Assembly (NCBI GenBank): GCA_016789625.1
Contig: JAEUQS010000111.1
Location: 1-10,113, forward strand
DNA length: 10,113 bases
Reading direction: 5' to 3'
Source of the DNA: Acidobacteriota bacterium
GTDB lineage: Bacteria; Acidobacteriota; Thermoanaerobaculia; UBA5066
In this document: one piece after another, positions 1-6,298 of the stretch
Numbering within the stretch: the stretch's first letter is position 1
Layout of the letters: each line of letters begins with the position of its first letter
Translations under genes and position numbers: made by a program
The notes under the pieces: model-generated
Databases searched by the model: none
What the model was told of the DNA's origin: nothing
The model's input: the letters and a program-made list of their open reading frames with translations, nothing else

Positions 1-938
1 GGGACACGTTCGAGTCCCTCGTCGACGACCTCGTGAAGCGCACCGAAGGCCCCTGCAAGAACGCCATGGAGGCCGCGGGCGTCACGACGGACATGATCGA
101 CAACGTCATCCTCGTGGGCGGGCAGACGAGGACACCCAAGGTCCAGGCGATGGTGGAGCAGATCTTCGGCAAGGCGCCGAACCGCTCCATCAACCCCGAC
201 GAGGTCGTGGCCGTCGGCGCCGCGATCCAGGGCGGCGTCCTCCGCGGCGAGATCAAGGACATCGTCCTCCTCGACGTCACACCTCTCTCGCTCGGCATCG
301 AGACCCACGGCGGCATCTTCGTGAAGCTCATCGAGCGCAATTCCACCATCCCCACGAAGAACACCCAGATCTTCACGACCGTCACCGACAACCAGAACAT
401 CGTCGAGATCCACGTCCTGCAGGGCGAGCGCGAGATCGCGAAGGAGAACAAGTCCCTCGGCAAGTTCCAGCTCGTGGGCATTCCCGCGGCCGCCCGCGGC
501 GTCCCCCAGATCGAGGTGACGTTCTCGATCGACTCCTCCGGCATCGTCGCCGTCGCCGCGCGCGACATGGCGACCGGGAAGAACCAGAGCATCCAGATCA
601 ACCCCGCCGGAGGTCTCTCGCAGGAAGAGATCGACCGCATCGTGACCGAGGCGGCCGAGAACAAGGCGCAGGACCTCAAGCGCAAGGAGATCCGCCAGCT
701 CAAGAACAAGCTCGAGGGCCTCATCGGCGGCAACGAGCGGGTGTTCCGCGAGTTCGGCAACCTCCTCCAGGAAGACGAGCGGGACCGTATCGGGCGCACG
801 CTCGAGCACGCCAAGGAAGTGATGACCGAAGACTCCCGCGGGGAGATCGACAACGCCCTCCTCGACATGCAGGGCGTTTCGCGCATCCTCACCCAGGCCA
901 TGCTCTACAAGCCCGAGGCCAAGAAAGAGAAGGAGTAG
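1..938 (+). CDS. dnaK: DnaK (Hsp70) chaperone, C-terminal part, 5' truncated by window edge
   Basis: ATP-dependent cytosolic chaperone that binds exposed hydrophobic peptides and works with DnaJ and GrpE. The reading frame is open from position 3 and gives about 311 residues; the first internal GTG (33) is not the real start, because the upstream codons (DTFESLVDDL) match the DnaK helix preceding it. Visible in order: the end of the nucleotide-binding domain (ILVGGQTR near nt 108-131; AVGAAIQGG near 213-236), the interdomain linker and start of the substrate-binding domain (IVLLDVTPLSLGIET, from nt 261), the beta-sandwich (HVLQGERE, PQIEVTF), then a helical lid that begins after GGLSQEEID. 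The protein stops soon after the lid with a Lys/Glu-rich end (KPEAKKEKE). It lacks the long disordered tail ending in a DAEFEEV-like acidic motif found in typical bacterial DnaK. It lies 21 nt upstream of dnaJ. Family assignment is certain; whether this is the main DnaK or a paralogue cannot be told. Confidence 0.97.
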   Translation, partial: DTFESLVDDLVKRTEGPCKNAMEAAGVTTDMIDNVILVGGQTRTPKVQAMVEQIFGKAPNRSINPDEVVAVGAAIQGGVLRGEIKDIVLLDVTPLSLGIETHGGIFVKLIERNSTIPTKNTQIFTTVTDNQNIVEIHVLQGEREIAKENKSLGKFQLVGIPAAARGVPQIEVTFSIDSSGIVAVAARDMATGKNQSIQINPAGGLSQEEIDRIVTEAAENKAQDLKRKEIRQLKNKLEGLIGGNERVFREFGNLLQEDERDRIGRTLEHAKEVMTEDSRGEIDNALLDMQGVSRILTQAMLYKPEAKKEKE

Positions 939-947
939 GGCGATCCG

Positions 948-953
948 TAGAAT
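948..953 (+). promoter_or_regulatory. Possible -10 box (TAGAAT) for a leaderless dnaJ transcript
   Basis: TAGAAT matches the sigma-70 -10 consensus at 5 of 6 positions and is an AT-rich island in the 21-nt dnaK-dnaJ gap. Six bases separate it from the dnaJ GTG, so a transcript starting at the usual distance would begin on the start codon itself. No Shine-Dalgarno-like sequence lies before dnaJ, which fits leaderless translation, but no convincing -35 element is seen in the end of dnaK. Read-through from dnaK is the simpler alternative. Confidence 0.3.
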
Positions 954-959
954 CCGGGC

Positions 960-2090
960 GTGAGTACGGCCGTGCGCGATCATTACGAGATCCTGGGCGT
1001 CCCCAAGGACGCCGACATCAGCGTCATCAAAGCTTCGTACCGGAAGCTGGCGCTCAAGTACCACCCGGACAAGAACCCGGGCGACAAGGACGCCGAGCAC
1101 AAGTTCCGCGAGGCCGCCGAGGCTTACTCGGTGCTGTCCGATCCCGACAAGCGGGCTCGATACGACCGCTTCGGTCCCGAGGGGCCGGGAATGGGCGGCG
1201 GGGGAGGCTTCGACCCCACGCAGTTCCAGGACTTCTCCGACATTCTGGGCGACCTCTTCGGCTTCGCCGGTGGCGGAGGCCAAAGAGGCCGGCGCCGGGC
1301 GGGCGAGGACCTCCGGGTCGACGTCGAGCTGACGTTCGAGGAAGCCGCGTTCGGAGTGGAGCGCGAGATTCCCGTGCGCCGGCTGGAAGCCTGCGAGTCC
1401 TGTCGTGGAACCGGTGCCCGGGGGGCCTCGGGGGCCCAGACCTGCGGCACCTGCCGCGGACGGGGCCAGGTTCAGTACCGGCAGGGTTTCTTCGCCATCG
1501 CGCGGCCTTGTCCCGACTGCGGAGGCGCGGGCGAGATCGTCAAGGACCCGTGTCCCGACTGCCGAGGCGAGGGCCGGACGGCGGCCGATCGGAAGCTCAA
1601 GGTCGGCATCCCCAAGGGGGTCGACTCCGGAGCGCGTCTGCGCCTCGTGAACGAAGGCAACGCCGGGCGGGCCGCCGGACCCCAGGGCGACCTCTACGTG
1701 TTCCTCACCGTCGCGCCGCACGAGCACTTCAAGAGGGACGGGTCCGACGTCGTGCTCACCTGGGCCGTGCCGTTCCACATCGCCACGCTCGGCGGTGACG
1801 TCACGGTGCCGACGATCCACGGGGACGCGGAGCTCGAGATTCCGGCGGGCACTCCGGTCGGGAGCGTCTTCACGCTGAAGCACAAGGGCATCCCCCGGCT
1901 CGACGGCCGCGGCAAGGGCGACCAGCACGTCCTCGTGACGATCCGCGTTCCGCGCAAGCTGAGCAAAGACCAGAAGGAAGCCGTGCGGAAGATGGCCGCG
2001 ATCGTCGAAGGCGAGAGCGGGGCCCCGACGAAGGAAGAGAAGGGCTTCTTCGACAAGGTCCGGGGGTTCTTCACGGGCGAAGAACAGTGA
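960..2090 (+). CDS. dnaJ: Chaperone protein DnaJ (Hsp40, type I)
   Basis: Cytosolic co-chaperone that delivers unfolded clients to DnaK and stimulates its ATPase. The 376 residues equal the usual family length. Domains in order: the J domain (about 7-72) with the HPD motif at 35-37; a short Gly/Phe-rich linker (about 74-110, including GMGGGGGFD and GFAGGGGQ); a zinc-binding domain with four CxxCxGxG repeats between C145 and G205 (CESCRGTG, CGTCRGRG, CPDCGGAG, CPDCRGEG); the C-terminal client-binding domains; and a short tail with KGFFDKVRGFF. It starts with GTG at 960; GTG at 972 would give MRDHYEILGV and is an equally family-like start. No Shine-Dalgarno sequence precedes either. It follows dnaK by 21 nt, and its TGA overlaps the prmA GTG by 4 nt (GTGA), suggesting translational coupling. 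Identification is secure; the exact start is less so. Confidence 0.97.
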   Translation: MSTAVRDHYEILGVPKDADISVIKASYRKLALKYHPDKNPGDKDAEHKFREAAEAYSVLSDPDKRARYDRFGPEGPGMGGGGGFDPTQFQDFSDILGDLFGFAGGGGQRGRRRAGEDLRVDVELTFEEAAFGVEREIPVRRLEACESCRGTGARGASGAQTCGTCRGRGQVQYRQGFFAIARPCPDCGGAGEIVKDPCPDCRGEGRTAADRKLKVGIPKGVDSGARLRLVNEGNAGRAAGPQGDLYVFLTVAPHEHFKRDGSDVVLTWAVPFHIATLGGDVTVPTIHGDAELEIPAGTPVGSVFTLKHKGIPRLDGRGKGDQHVLVTIRVPRKLSKDQKEAVRKMAAIVEGESGAPTKEEKGFFDKVRGFFTGEEQ

Positions 2091-2911
2091 GTTCCGTGAA
2101 CCCCGGTGCGCGGTCCGCCACGTTCCGCGTCGAGGGGGCTTCGTCCCGGATCGAAGAGCTGCTCGGGGAGATTTTCGCTTCGTTCGCCGAGCTTCCTTCG
2201 GGCGTCGAGGTCGTCGTCACCGAAGAGGATGCCGGGGCCGTCCGCTCCCTGCTCCTCGAGGCCGGCCTCGCGTTCAGCGAGACGCTCGAGGAGCCCCGCG
2301 ACTACGTCGCGGAAGCCGCGGCCCTGCAGCGTCCCGTTGCCGTGGGGCGGTTCCTTCTGGATCCGCACGACGACGCGGCCGGCGCAGGGGCTCCGGAGAA
2401 ACGCAGGAGGCTTCACGTTCCGGCCCGGCGCGCCTTCGGTACGGGCTCCCACGAATCCACCCGGCTCGCGCTCCGGCTGCTCCTCGCGGAGCCTCTTCGC
2501 GGAAAGACGGTCCTCGACGTGGGTTGCGGGGCGGGGCCGCTCGCCCTCTGCGCTGCCGAGGAGGGAGCCCGCGTCGTGGCCTTCGACATCGATCCCGACG
2601 CGCCCGTCGCGACGCGGGAGAACGCGCTCGCGAACGGCGTCATCCTCACCGGGACCTATGCCGGTCCTTTCGAGGCTCTTTCCCGCAAGGCGCGCTTCGA
2701 CGTCGCGGTGGCCAACATGATCCAGGAAGAGGTCGCTCCGCTCCTGCCCGCCCTCAGAGGCGTGCTCGGAGAACGAGGGCGTCTCGTGTGCGCGGGTCAG
2801 CTCCTTGCGCGCGAAGAGGAATGGCGGGCTCTGGTTTCGGGCCACGGGTTCGCGCTCACGAGGCTCGCGGCCGAGGGCGAGTGGCTGGGCTCGACCTGGG
2901 AGGCCGCATGA
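2087..2911 (+). CDS. prmA: Ribosomal protein L11 methyltransferase PrmA
   Basis: SAM-dependent enzyme that methylates ribosomal protein L11. The 274 residues lie in the family range. The N-terminal part (about 1-85) is weakly conserved, as expected for the small L11-recognition domain. The catalytic domain shows AFGTGSH at 116-122, the PrmA signature before the Rossmann fold; VLDVGCGAG at 142-150 (SAM-binding motif I); an acidic residue in AFDIDPDA ending the next strand; and VANMI near 208-212, equivalent to the VANIL segment of the family. Some positions depart from the common pattern (VPARRAFGTG where IDPGMAFGTG is usual, DYVAE where a Trp is common), so it is a divergent member. The GTG start overlaps the dnaJ stop, and its TGA overlaps the rsmE ATG. 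The dnaJ-prmA-rsmE order is well known in other bacteria and supports the call. A different protein methyltransferase target cannot be excluded. Confidence 0.9.
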   Translation: MSSVNPGARSATFRVEGASSRIEELLGEIFASFAELPSGVEVVVTEEDAGAVRSLLLEAGLAFSETLEEPRDYVAEAAALQRPVAVGRFLLDPHDDAAGAGAPEKRRRLHVPARRAFGTGSHESTRLALRLLLAEPLRGKTVLDVGCGAGPLALCAAEEGARVVAFDIDPDAPVATRENALANGVILTGTYAGPFEALSRKARFDVAVANMIQEEVAPLLPALRGVLGERGRLVCAGQLLAREEEWRALVSGHGFALTRLAAEGEWLGSTWEAA

Positions 2912-3603
2912 GCGTGCCGCGGTTCTTCGCGGCCCGGGACGCCGTGCTCACCGCGGGCGCCCGGGTCGATCTCGACGAGACCGAAAGGGCCCATGTCCGC
3001 GCGCGACGGATCAACGCCGGCGACGAGGTCGAGGTCCTGGACGGAAGGGGCCTCGTGGGGCTCGGCACTCTCCGCGACGATCGGAACACCGTCGCGCTGC
3101 TGGACGTCTCCCGGGGCCACTGCGAGCCCGCTCACGCGGTGACGGTGCTGCTCGCCATGAGCGAGCCCGCGCGCGTGGAGTGGGCGCTCGAGAAGGGCAC
3201 CGAGTGCGGCGCCGCGGCCTTCGTCCTGTATCCCGCCGCGCGCTCGCAGCCCGCGGCGATGAAGGCTCTGGCGACGCGCCGGGACCGGCTCCGCAAGGTC
3301 GTTGCCGAGGCGGTGAAACAGTGTGGCCGGTCGGTCGTCCCCAGCCTCAACCTCTTCCCGAGTCTCGGAGCGGCGGTGGACGGACGAAGGGATCTCCTGC
3401 TCGTGGCGTCACCCGCCGGAGAGAACCCTCCGAGCGTCGCGACGCGCGACACCGCGCTGGTGATCGGACCCGAAGGGGGCTTGACCGAGGAGGAGGAAGC
3501 CGATCTCCGCCGCCGCGGCGCCCTCGCCGTTTCCCTCGGACCGCGACTCCTCCGGCTCGAGACGGCGGTGGTCGCGGGCCTGGTTCACCTGGTGAAAAGC
3601 TAG
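2908..3603 (+). CDS. rsmE: 16S rRNA (uracil-1498-N3)-methyltransferase RsmE
   Basis: SPOUT-class methyltransferase that makes m3U1498 in the 30S decoding region using SAM. The 231 residues are slightly short for a family of about 240-250. The N-terminal PUA-like domain (about 1-70) begins PRFFAARD and includes HVRARRINAGDEVEVLDG. The SPOUT catalytic domain shows EKGTECGA (common form KGTELGV), RLRKVVAEAVKQCGR (common form E-A-x-x-Q-S/C-x-R), the knot segment IGPEGGLT at 186-193, and LGPRLLRLETA at 210-220. I chose the ATG at 2908, which overlaps the prmA stop as ATGA; the frame is open further upstream, but that part is only the overlap with prmA and has no RsmE character. The TAG overlaps the stop codon of the convergent xdhC-like gene. 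The call is secure. Confidence 0.95.
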   Translation: MSVPRFFAARDAVLTAGARVDLDETERAHVRARRINAGDEVEVLDGRGLVGLGTLRDDRNTVALLDVSRGHCEPAHAVTVLLAMSEPARVEWALEKGTECGAAAFVLYPAARSQPAAMKALATRRDRLRKVVAEAVKQCGRSVVPSLNLFPSLGAAVDGRRDLLLVASPAGENPPSVATRDTALVIGPEGGLTEEEEADLRRRGALAVSLGPRLLRLETAVVAGLVHLVKS

Positions 3604-4361
3604 CCCTTCCGCCTCTTGGCGATGAGCTCCGCGAGGATCGAGATCGCGATCTCCTCCGGCGTCTCGGCGCCGATCGCGAGGCCGATCGGACAGTTGACGC
3701 GCTCGAGCTCCGCGTCGGTGAAGCCCTCGGCGCGGAGCTCTTCGAAGAGCGCCTTGCGCTTGGCGCGGGAGCCGATCATGCCGAGGTACACGAGGGGGAC
3801 GCCGCGCAGTCGCCGCAGCGCCAGCCCATCGGTGACGTGACCGCGCGAGACGAGCGCCACGTGCGCGACGTCGAGCGGCAGGTTGGCGTGGTCGGGCGTG
3901 AGGTGCACGAGCGCCACGCCCTGCGGGAACGCTTCGGCCACGAGCTCCGAATCGCGATCGTCCGCGACCGTCACCGCGTAGCCCGAGAACGCCGCCGCCC
4001 GCGCGAGCGCCCGGCCACAGTGGCCGGCGCCGACGACGAGCAGCCGGGGCGGTCGCTCGAGCCTTTCGAGGAGCACGGTGGCGCGCCCTCCGCACACGGC
4101 GCCGAACTCCTCGGGAGTGAACGAGTACTCGCGGGTCTCGGGGAGCCCGCCGGCCGTGAGGAGCCGCTGCGCGTCCGCCCTCACGAGGCTCTCGAAGCGG
4201 CCGCCGCCGATCGTTCCGCGCTCCTCGCCCGAGGGGAGAAACAGCATCCGGGCGGCCCGTCCGCGGGGCGTCGAGCCCACGGCGTCGACCACCGTCGCGA
4301 GAACGGCGACGCCGTGAGTCGCCAGGACCTCGGGAACGAGGCCCAGGATCTCGGCGCTCAT
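3600..4361 (-). CDS. xdhC: XdhC/CoxI-family molybdenum hydroxylase maturation protein
   Basis: XdhC/CoxI proteins bind molybdenum cofactor, assist its sulfuration and insert it into xanthine dehydrogenase- or CO dehydrogenase-type enzymes in the cytoplasm. The 253-residue protein has both family domains. The N-terminal XdhC_CoxI domain carries GSTPR at 29-33, GTIGGG at 49-54 and the CGG motif at 90-92, whose cysteine is associated with cofactor binding in the family. A C-terminal Rossmann-like domain carries VVGAGHCG at 109-116 and continues through YLGMIGSRAKR to CPIGLAIGAETPEEIAISI, a typical XdhC ending. I chose the ATG at 4361 because it overlaps the mocA-like stop as ATGA and puts the conserved domain at the usual distance from the N-terminus; the frame stays open far upstream only through overlap with mocA. 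An 18-bp palindrome lies 4 nt before the start. No hydroxylase subunit gene is nearby, so the client enzyme is unknown. Confidence 0.9.
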   Translation of the reverse strand: MSAEILGLVPEVLATHGVAVLATVVDAVGSTPRGRAARMLFLPSGEERGTIGGGRFESLVRADAQRLLTAGGLPETREYSFTPEEFGAVCGGRATVLLERLERPPRLLVVGAGHCGRALARAAAFSGYAVTVADDRDSELVAEAFPQGVALVHLTPDHANLPLDVAHVALVSRGHVTDGLALRRLRGVPLVYLGMIGSRAKRKALFEELRAEGFTDAELERVNCPIGLAIGAETPEEIAISILAELIAKRRKG

Positions 4362-4999
4362 TTCGCGAATCTCGCGAGATTCGGATGGCGAGCTGGAGGT
4401 GTTTCCCGGCCCGGAGGGCTGAACAGATCCGCGGGGACGTCCGCGTCGCGAAGGCCTCCGGAATCGGCCACCTCGACCTCGACGACCTCGAGGTCCGGCT
4501 GGCGGAGGAGGTCCGAGAGCCGGGCCGTCCCGGGCCAGCCGAGGACGCGGGCGACGGCCGTTGGCGGGAGCACGATGGGGTGGCCCCGCCGGCCTTCGAA
4601 GCTCGGCACGCAGACGGCCTCGGGGTGCGTGCGGGAGGCTCGCACGACGGCGAGCACGGACCCGGCCGTCAGGAAGGGCAGGTCGGCCGGTGTCACGGCG
4701 ACGCTGCCCGCAAGACCCCTGAGGCCGCACGAGACCGACGACAGCATGCCTTCTTCCCACCGCGGGTTGACGACGAGCTCGACCGCGATGCCGGAAAGCG
4801 CGACCCGCACCTCACGCTCCCACGCTCCGAGCACGACCCGCACGGGGGAAAGACCCGCCGCCAGGAGCACCCGCGAGGTCCGCGCGACCAGGGGCGTGCC
4901 TTCGACCTCGGCGACGAGCTTGGTGCCGCCGAACCTGCGGGAGGCGCCGGCGGCCAGCAGGACGGCGGCGACGGGTCGCTCGATGGTGGCCGAAGTCAC
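4358..4999 (-). CDS. mocA: MocA/MobA-like molybdenum cofactor nucleotidyltransferase
   Basis: Probably transfers CMP to molybdopterin-molybdenum cofactor to give the cytosine dinucleotide form used by xanthine dehydrogenase-family enzymes. In its 213 residues the nucleotidyltransferase signature LAAGASRRFGGTK is at 15-27, NPRWEEGM at 78-85, the metal-binding segment PADLPFL at 104-110, then GHPIVLP and a late segment rich in acidic residues with DVPADLF. These are typical of the MocA branch (NPxWxxGM, GHP) more than the guanylyl-specific MobA, and pairing with xdhC supports CTP use. The start is GTG at 4999; a GGAG lies only one base before it, too close for a normal ribosome-binding site. 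It is divergent from pilT and overlaps xdhC by 4 nt. Substrate base (CTP or GTP) is inferred. Confidence 0.88.
   Translation of the reverse strand: MTSATIERPVAAVLLAAGASRRFGGTKLVAEVEGTPLVARTSRVLLAAGLSPVRVVLGAWEREVRVALSGIAVELVVNPRWEEGMLSSVSCGLRGLAGSVAVTPADLPFLTAGSVLAVVRASRTHPEAVCVPSFEGRRGHPIVLPPTAVARVLGWPGTARLSDLLRQPDLEVVEVEVADSGGLRDADVPADLFSPPGRETPPARHPNLARFAK
4366..4383. repeat. 18-bp perfect palindrome just upstream of xdhC start
   Basis: CGAATCTCGCGAGATTCG is its own reverse complement across all 18 bases. It lies inside the last codons of mocA (encoding NLARF) and ends 4 nt before the xdhC ATG on the minus strand, covering the place where a ribosome-binding site would be. In RNA it could fold into a stem of about 7 bp with a CGCG loop. 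It could modulate coupling between the two genes or act as a protein-binding site; coincidence in coding sequence is also possible. Confidence 0.45.
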
Positions 5000-5006
5000 T
5001 CTCCGG

Positions 5007-5012
5007 AGTCTA
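5007..5012 (-). promoter_or_regulatory. Possible -10 box (TAGACT) just upstream of mocA
   Basis: On the minus strand TAGACT (4 of 6 matches to TATAAT) lies 7 nt before the mocA GTG, so transcription at the usual distance would begin at or next to the start codon. The expected -35 position shows nothing resembling TTGACA. The evidence is only positional and compositional, and is weak by itself; the same spacing is seen before dnaJ. Confidence 0.22.
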
Positions 5013-5027
5013 AGGGCTCGTCTCGCG

Positions 5028-5057
5028 TTGACCCCGTGGCCTGCGGGCGCCTATTCT
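5028..5057 (+). promoter_or_regulatory. Candidate sigma-70-type promoter for pilT-recX-alaS
   Basis: TTGACC (5028-5033; 5 of 6 to the -35 consensus) is followed after 18 bp by TATTCT (5052-5057; 4 of 6 to the -10 consensus). It lies in the 123-bp region between the divergent mocA and pilT genes. Transcription would start near 5064 and leave a leader of about 60 nt before pilT. This is the best two-element promoter visible in the window. The rest of the intergenic region is GC-rich leader sequence, with a small possible hairpin at 5090-5103 (GCCGG-AGGA-CCGGC). Confidence 0.5.
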
Positions 5058-5113
5058 TTCGGAGGAACAATCAGCGAAACGGGTTCGGGGCCGGAGGACC
5101 GGCGAAGGGGCAC

Positions 5114-5118
5114 GGAGG
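5114..5118 (+). promoter_or_regulatory. Shine-Dalgarno sequence deciding the pilT start
   Basis: GGAGG lies 4 nt before the ATG at 5123 and is the clearest ribosome-binding site in the window. It supports 5123 as the start although the frame is open upstream for more than 700 bases. Two similar GGAGGA motifs at 5061 and 5093 have no start codon at a suitable distance. Confidence 0.75.
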
Positions 5119-5122
5119 GCAC

Positions 5123-6298
5123 ATGCATATCAACGACCTCCTCAAGATCGCGGTGGAGCGGAAAGCGTCCGACCTTCACTTGAAGGTTGGGGCGCATCCC
5201 ATCATCCGCGTCGACGGCGATCTCATCCCGCTGGCCGATCTGAAACGCCTGATGCAGGAAGACACGATCGCGATGGCGTTCTCGATCATGTCCTCGCGGC
5301 AGAAGGAGAAGTTCAAGAACAACTTCGAGATCGACATCTCGTACTCGGTGCCGGGCCTCGGCCGCTTCCGCTGCAACATCTTCCAGCAGCGCGGCACGGT
5401 GGGCATGGTCTGCCGCGTCATCCCGGCCCGCATCCTCACCGTCAAGGACCTGCTGCTCCCTCCCATCATCGAGAAGATCTGCGAGGAGGCCCGCGGTCTC
5501 ATCCTCGTGACGGGAACGACGGGCTCGGGCAAGTCGACGTCGCTCGCCGCGATGATCGACTACATCAATTCGACCCGCGCCGAGCACATCATGACGATCG
5601 AGGACCCGGTGGAGTTCCTCCACCGCGACAAGAAGTCCATCGTCAACCAGCGCGAGCTGGAGGTCGACACGCGTTCCTTCGGCACGGCGCTCAGGGCCGC
5701 TCTTCGCCAGGATCCCGACGTGATCCTCGTGGGCGAAATGCGCGACTACGAAACCGTCGAGACGGCGCTCGTGGCCGCCGAGACGGGCCACCTCGTCATG
5801 TCGACGCTCCACACCATGGACGCCACCGAGACGATCAACCGCATCATCTCGGTCTTCCCGCCGCACCAGCAAAAGCAGATCCGCCTGCAGCTCGCGGCCG
5901 TCATCAAGGCCGTCGTCTCCATGCGCCTCCTGCCGCGCGCCGACGGGCTCGGCCGCGTGCCGGCCGTCGAGGTGCTCATCGCGACGAACTACATCCGCGA
6001 CTGCATCGAGAACAAGGAAAAGACGAAGTACATCCACGACGCGATCAAGGCCGGCACGTCGCAGTACGGCATGCAGACCTTCGACCAGTCGCTCTTCCAG
6101 CTCTACAAGACGGGCCTCATCACGCTCGAGGAAGCCATCCGCCGCGCGACGAACCCCAACGAGTTCAAGCTCCGCATCCAGGGCATCCAGTCGACGTCGG
6201 ACATGTCCACGGAGACCATGGAGGCCGCGCTCGCCTCGCCGGATCAGATGAACCCGCTCTCGGAGGAAAGCCCCTTCGACTTCTCCAACCAGCCGTGA
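5123..6298 (+). CDS. pilT: Type IV pilus retraction ATPase PilT
   Basis: Hexameric cytoplasmic ATPase that powers pilus disassembly for twitching motility and DNA uptake. The 391 residues show the PilT plan: an N-terminal PAS-like domain (about 1-100) with ASDLHLKVGAHPIIRVDGD; Walker A GTTGSGKST at 131-139; the Asp-box/Walker B region RQDPDVILVGEMRD with E205 at its core; and the His box TGHLVMSTLHT at 221-231 with H223 and H230. The core ends at NEFKLRIQGIQ near 356. About 35 further residues (357-391), rich in Ser, Met, Glu and Asp, follow; typical PilT proteins of about 345-370 residues lack this tail. The ATG at 5123 fits the conserved N-terminus and a good Shine-Dalgarno. PilU or another PilT-like paralogue is possible, since no pilB, pilC or other pil gene is adjacent. 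It overlaps recX by 4 nt (GTGA). Confidence 0.95.
   Translation: MHINDLLKIAVERKASDLHLKVGAHPIIRVDGDLIPLADLKRLMQEDTIAMAFSIMSSRQKEKFKNNFEIDISYSVPGLGRFRCNIFQQRGTVGMVCRVIPARILTVKDLLLPPIIEKICEEARGLILVTGTTGSGKSTSLAAMIDYINSTRAEHIMTIEDPVEFLHRDKKSIVNQRELEVDTRSFGTALRAALRQDPDVILVGEMRDYETVETALVAAETGHLVMSTLHTMDATETINRIISVFPPHQQKQIRLQLAAVIKAVVSMRLLPRADGLGRVPAVEVLIATNYIRDCIENKEKTKYIHDAIKAGTSQYGMQTFDQSLFQLYKTGLITLEEAIRRATNPNEFKLRIQGIQSTSDMSTETMEAALASPDQMNPLSEESPFDFSNQP

Noticed and set aside
3640..3653. Perfect 14-bp palindrome GAGATCGCGATCTC near the 3' end of xdhC, considered as a terminator
   Set aside because: No T-run follows on either strand and the bases encode the conserved EIAIS ending of XdhC.
4385..5122. 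An N-terminal extension of pilT of 246 codons upstream of 5123
   Set aside because: The frame is open, but it overlaps mocA antisense, is low-complexity, and lies upstream of a strong Shine-Dalgarno and a canonical PilT N-terminus.
2805..5183. A 792-codon plus-strand open frame running from prmA through xdhC and mocA
   Set aside because: It is Arg/Gly-rich low-complexity sequence in the wrong frame of well-identified genes on both strands; no family is recognisable.
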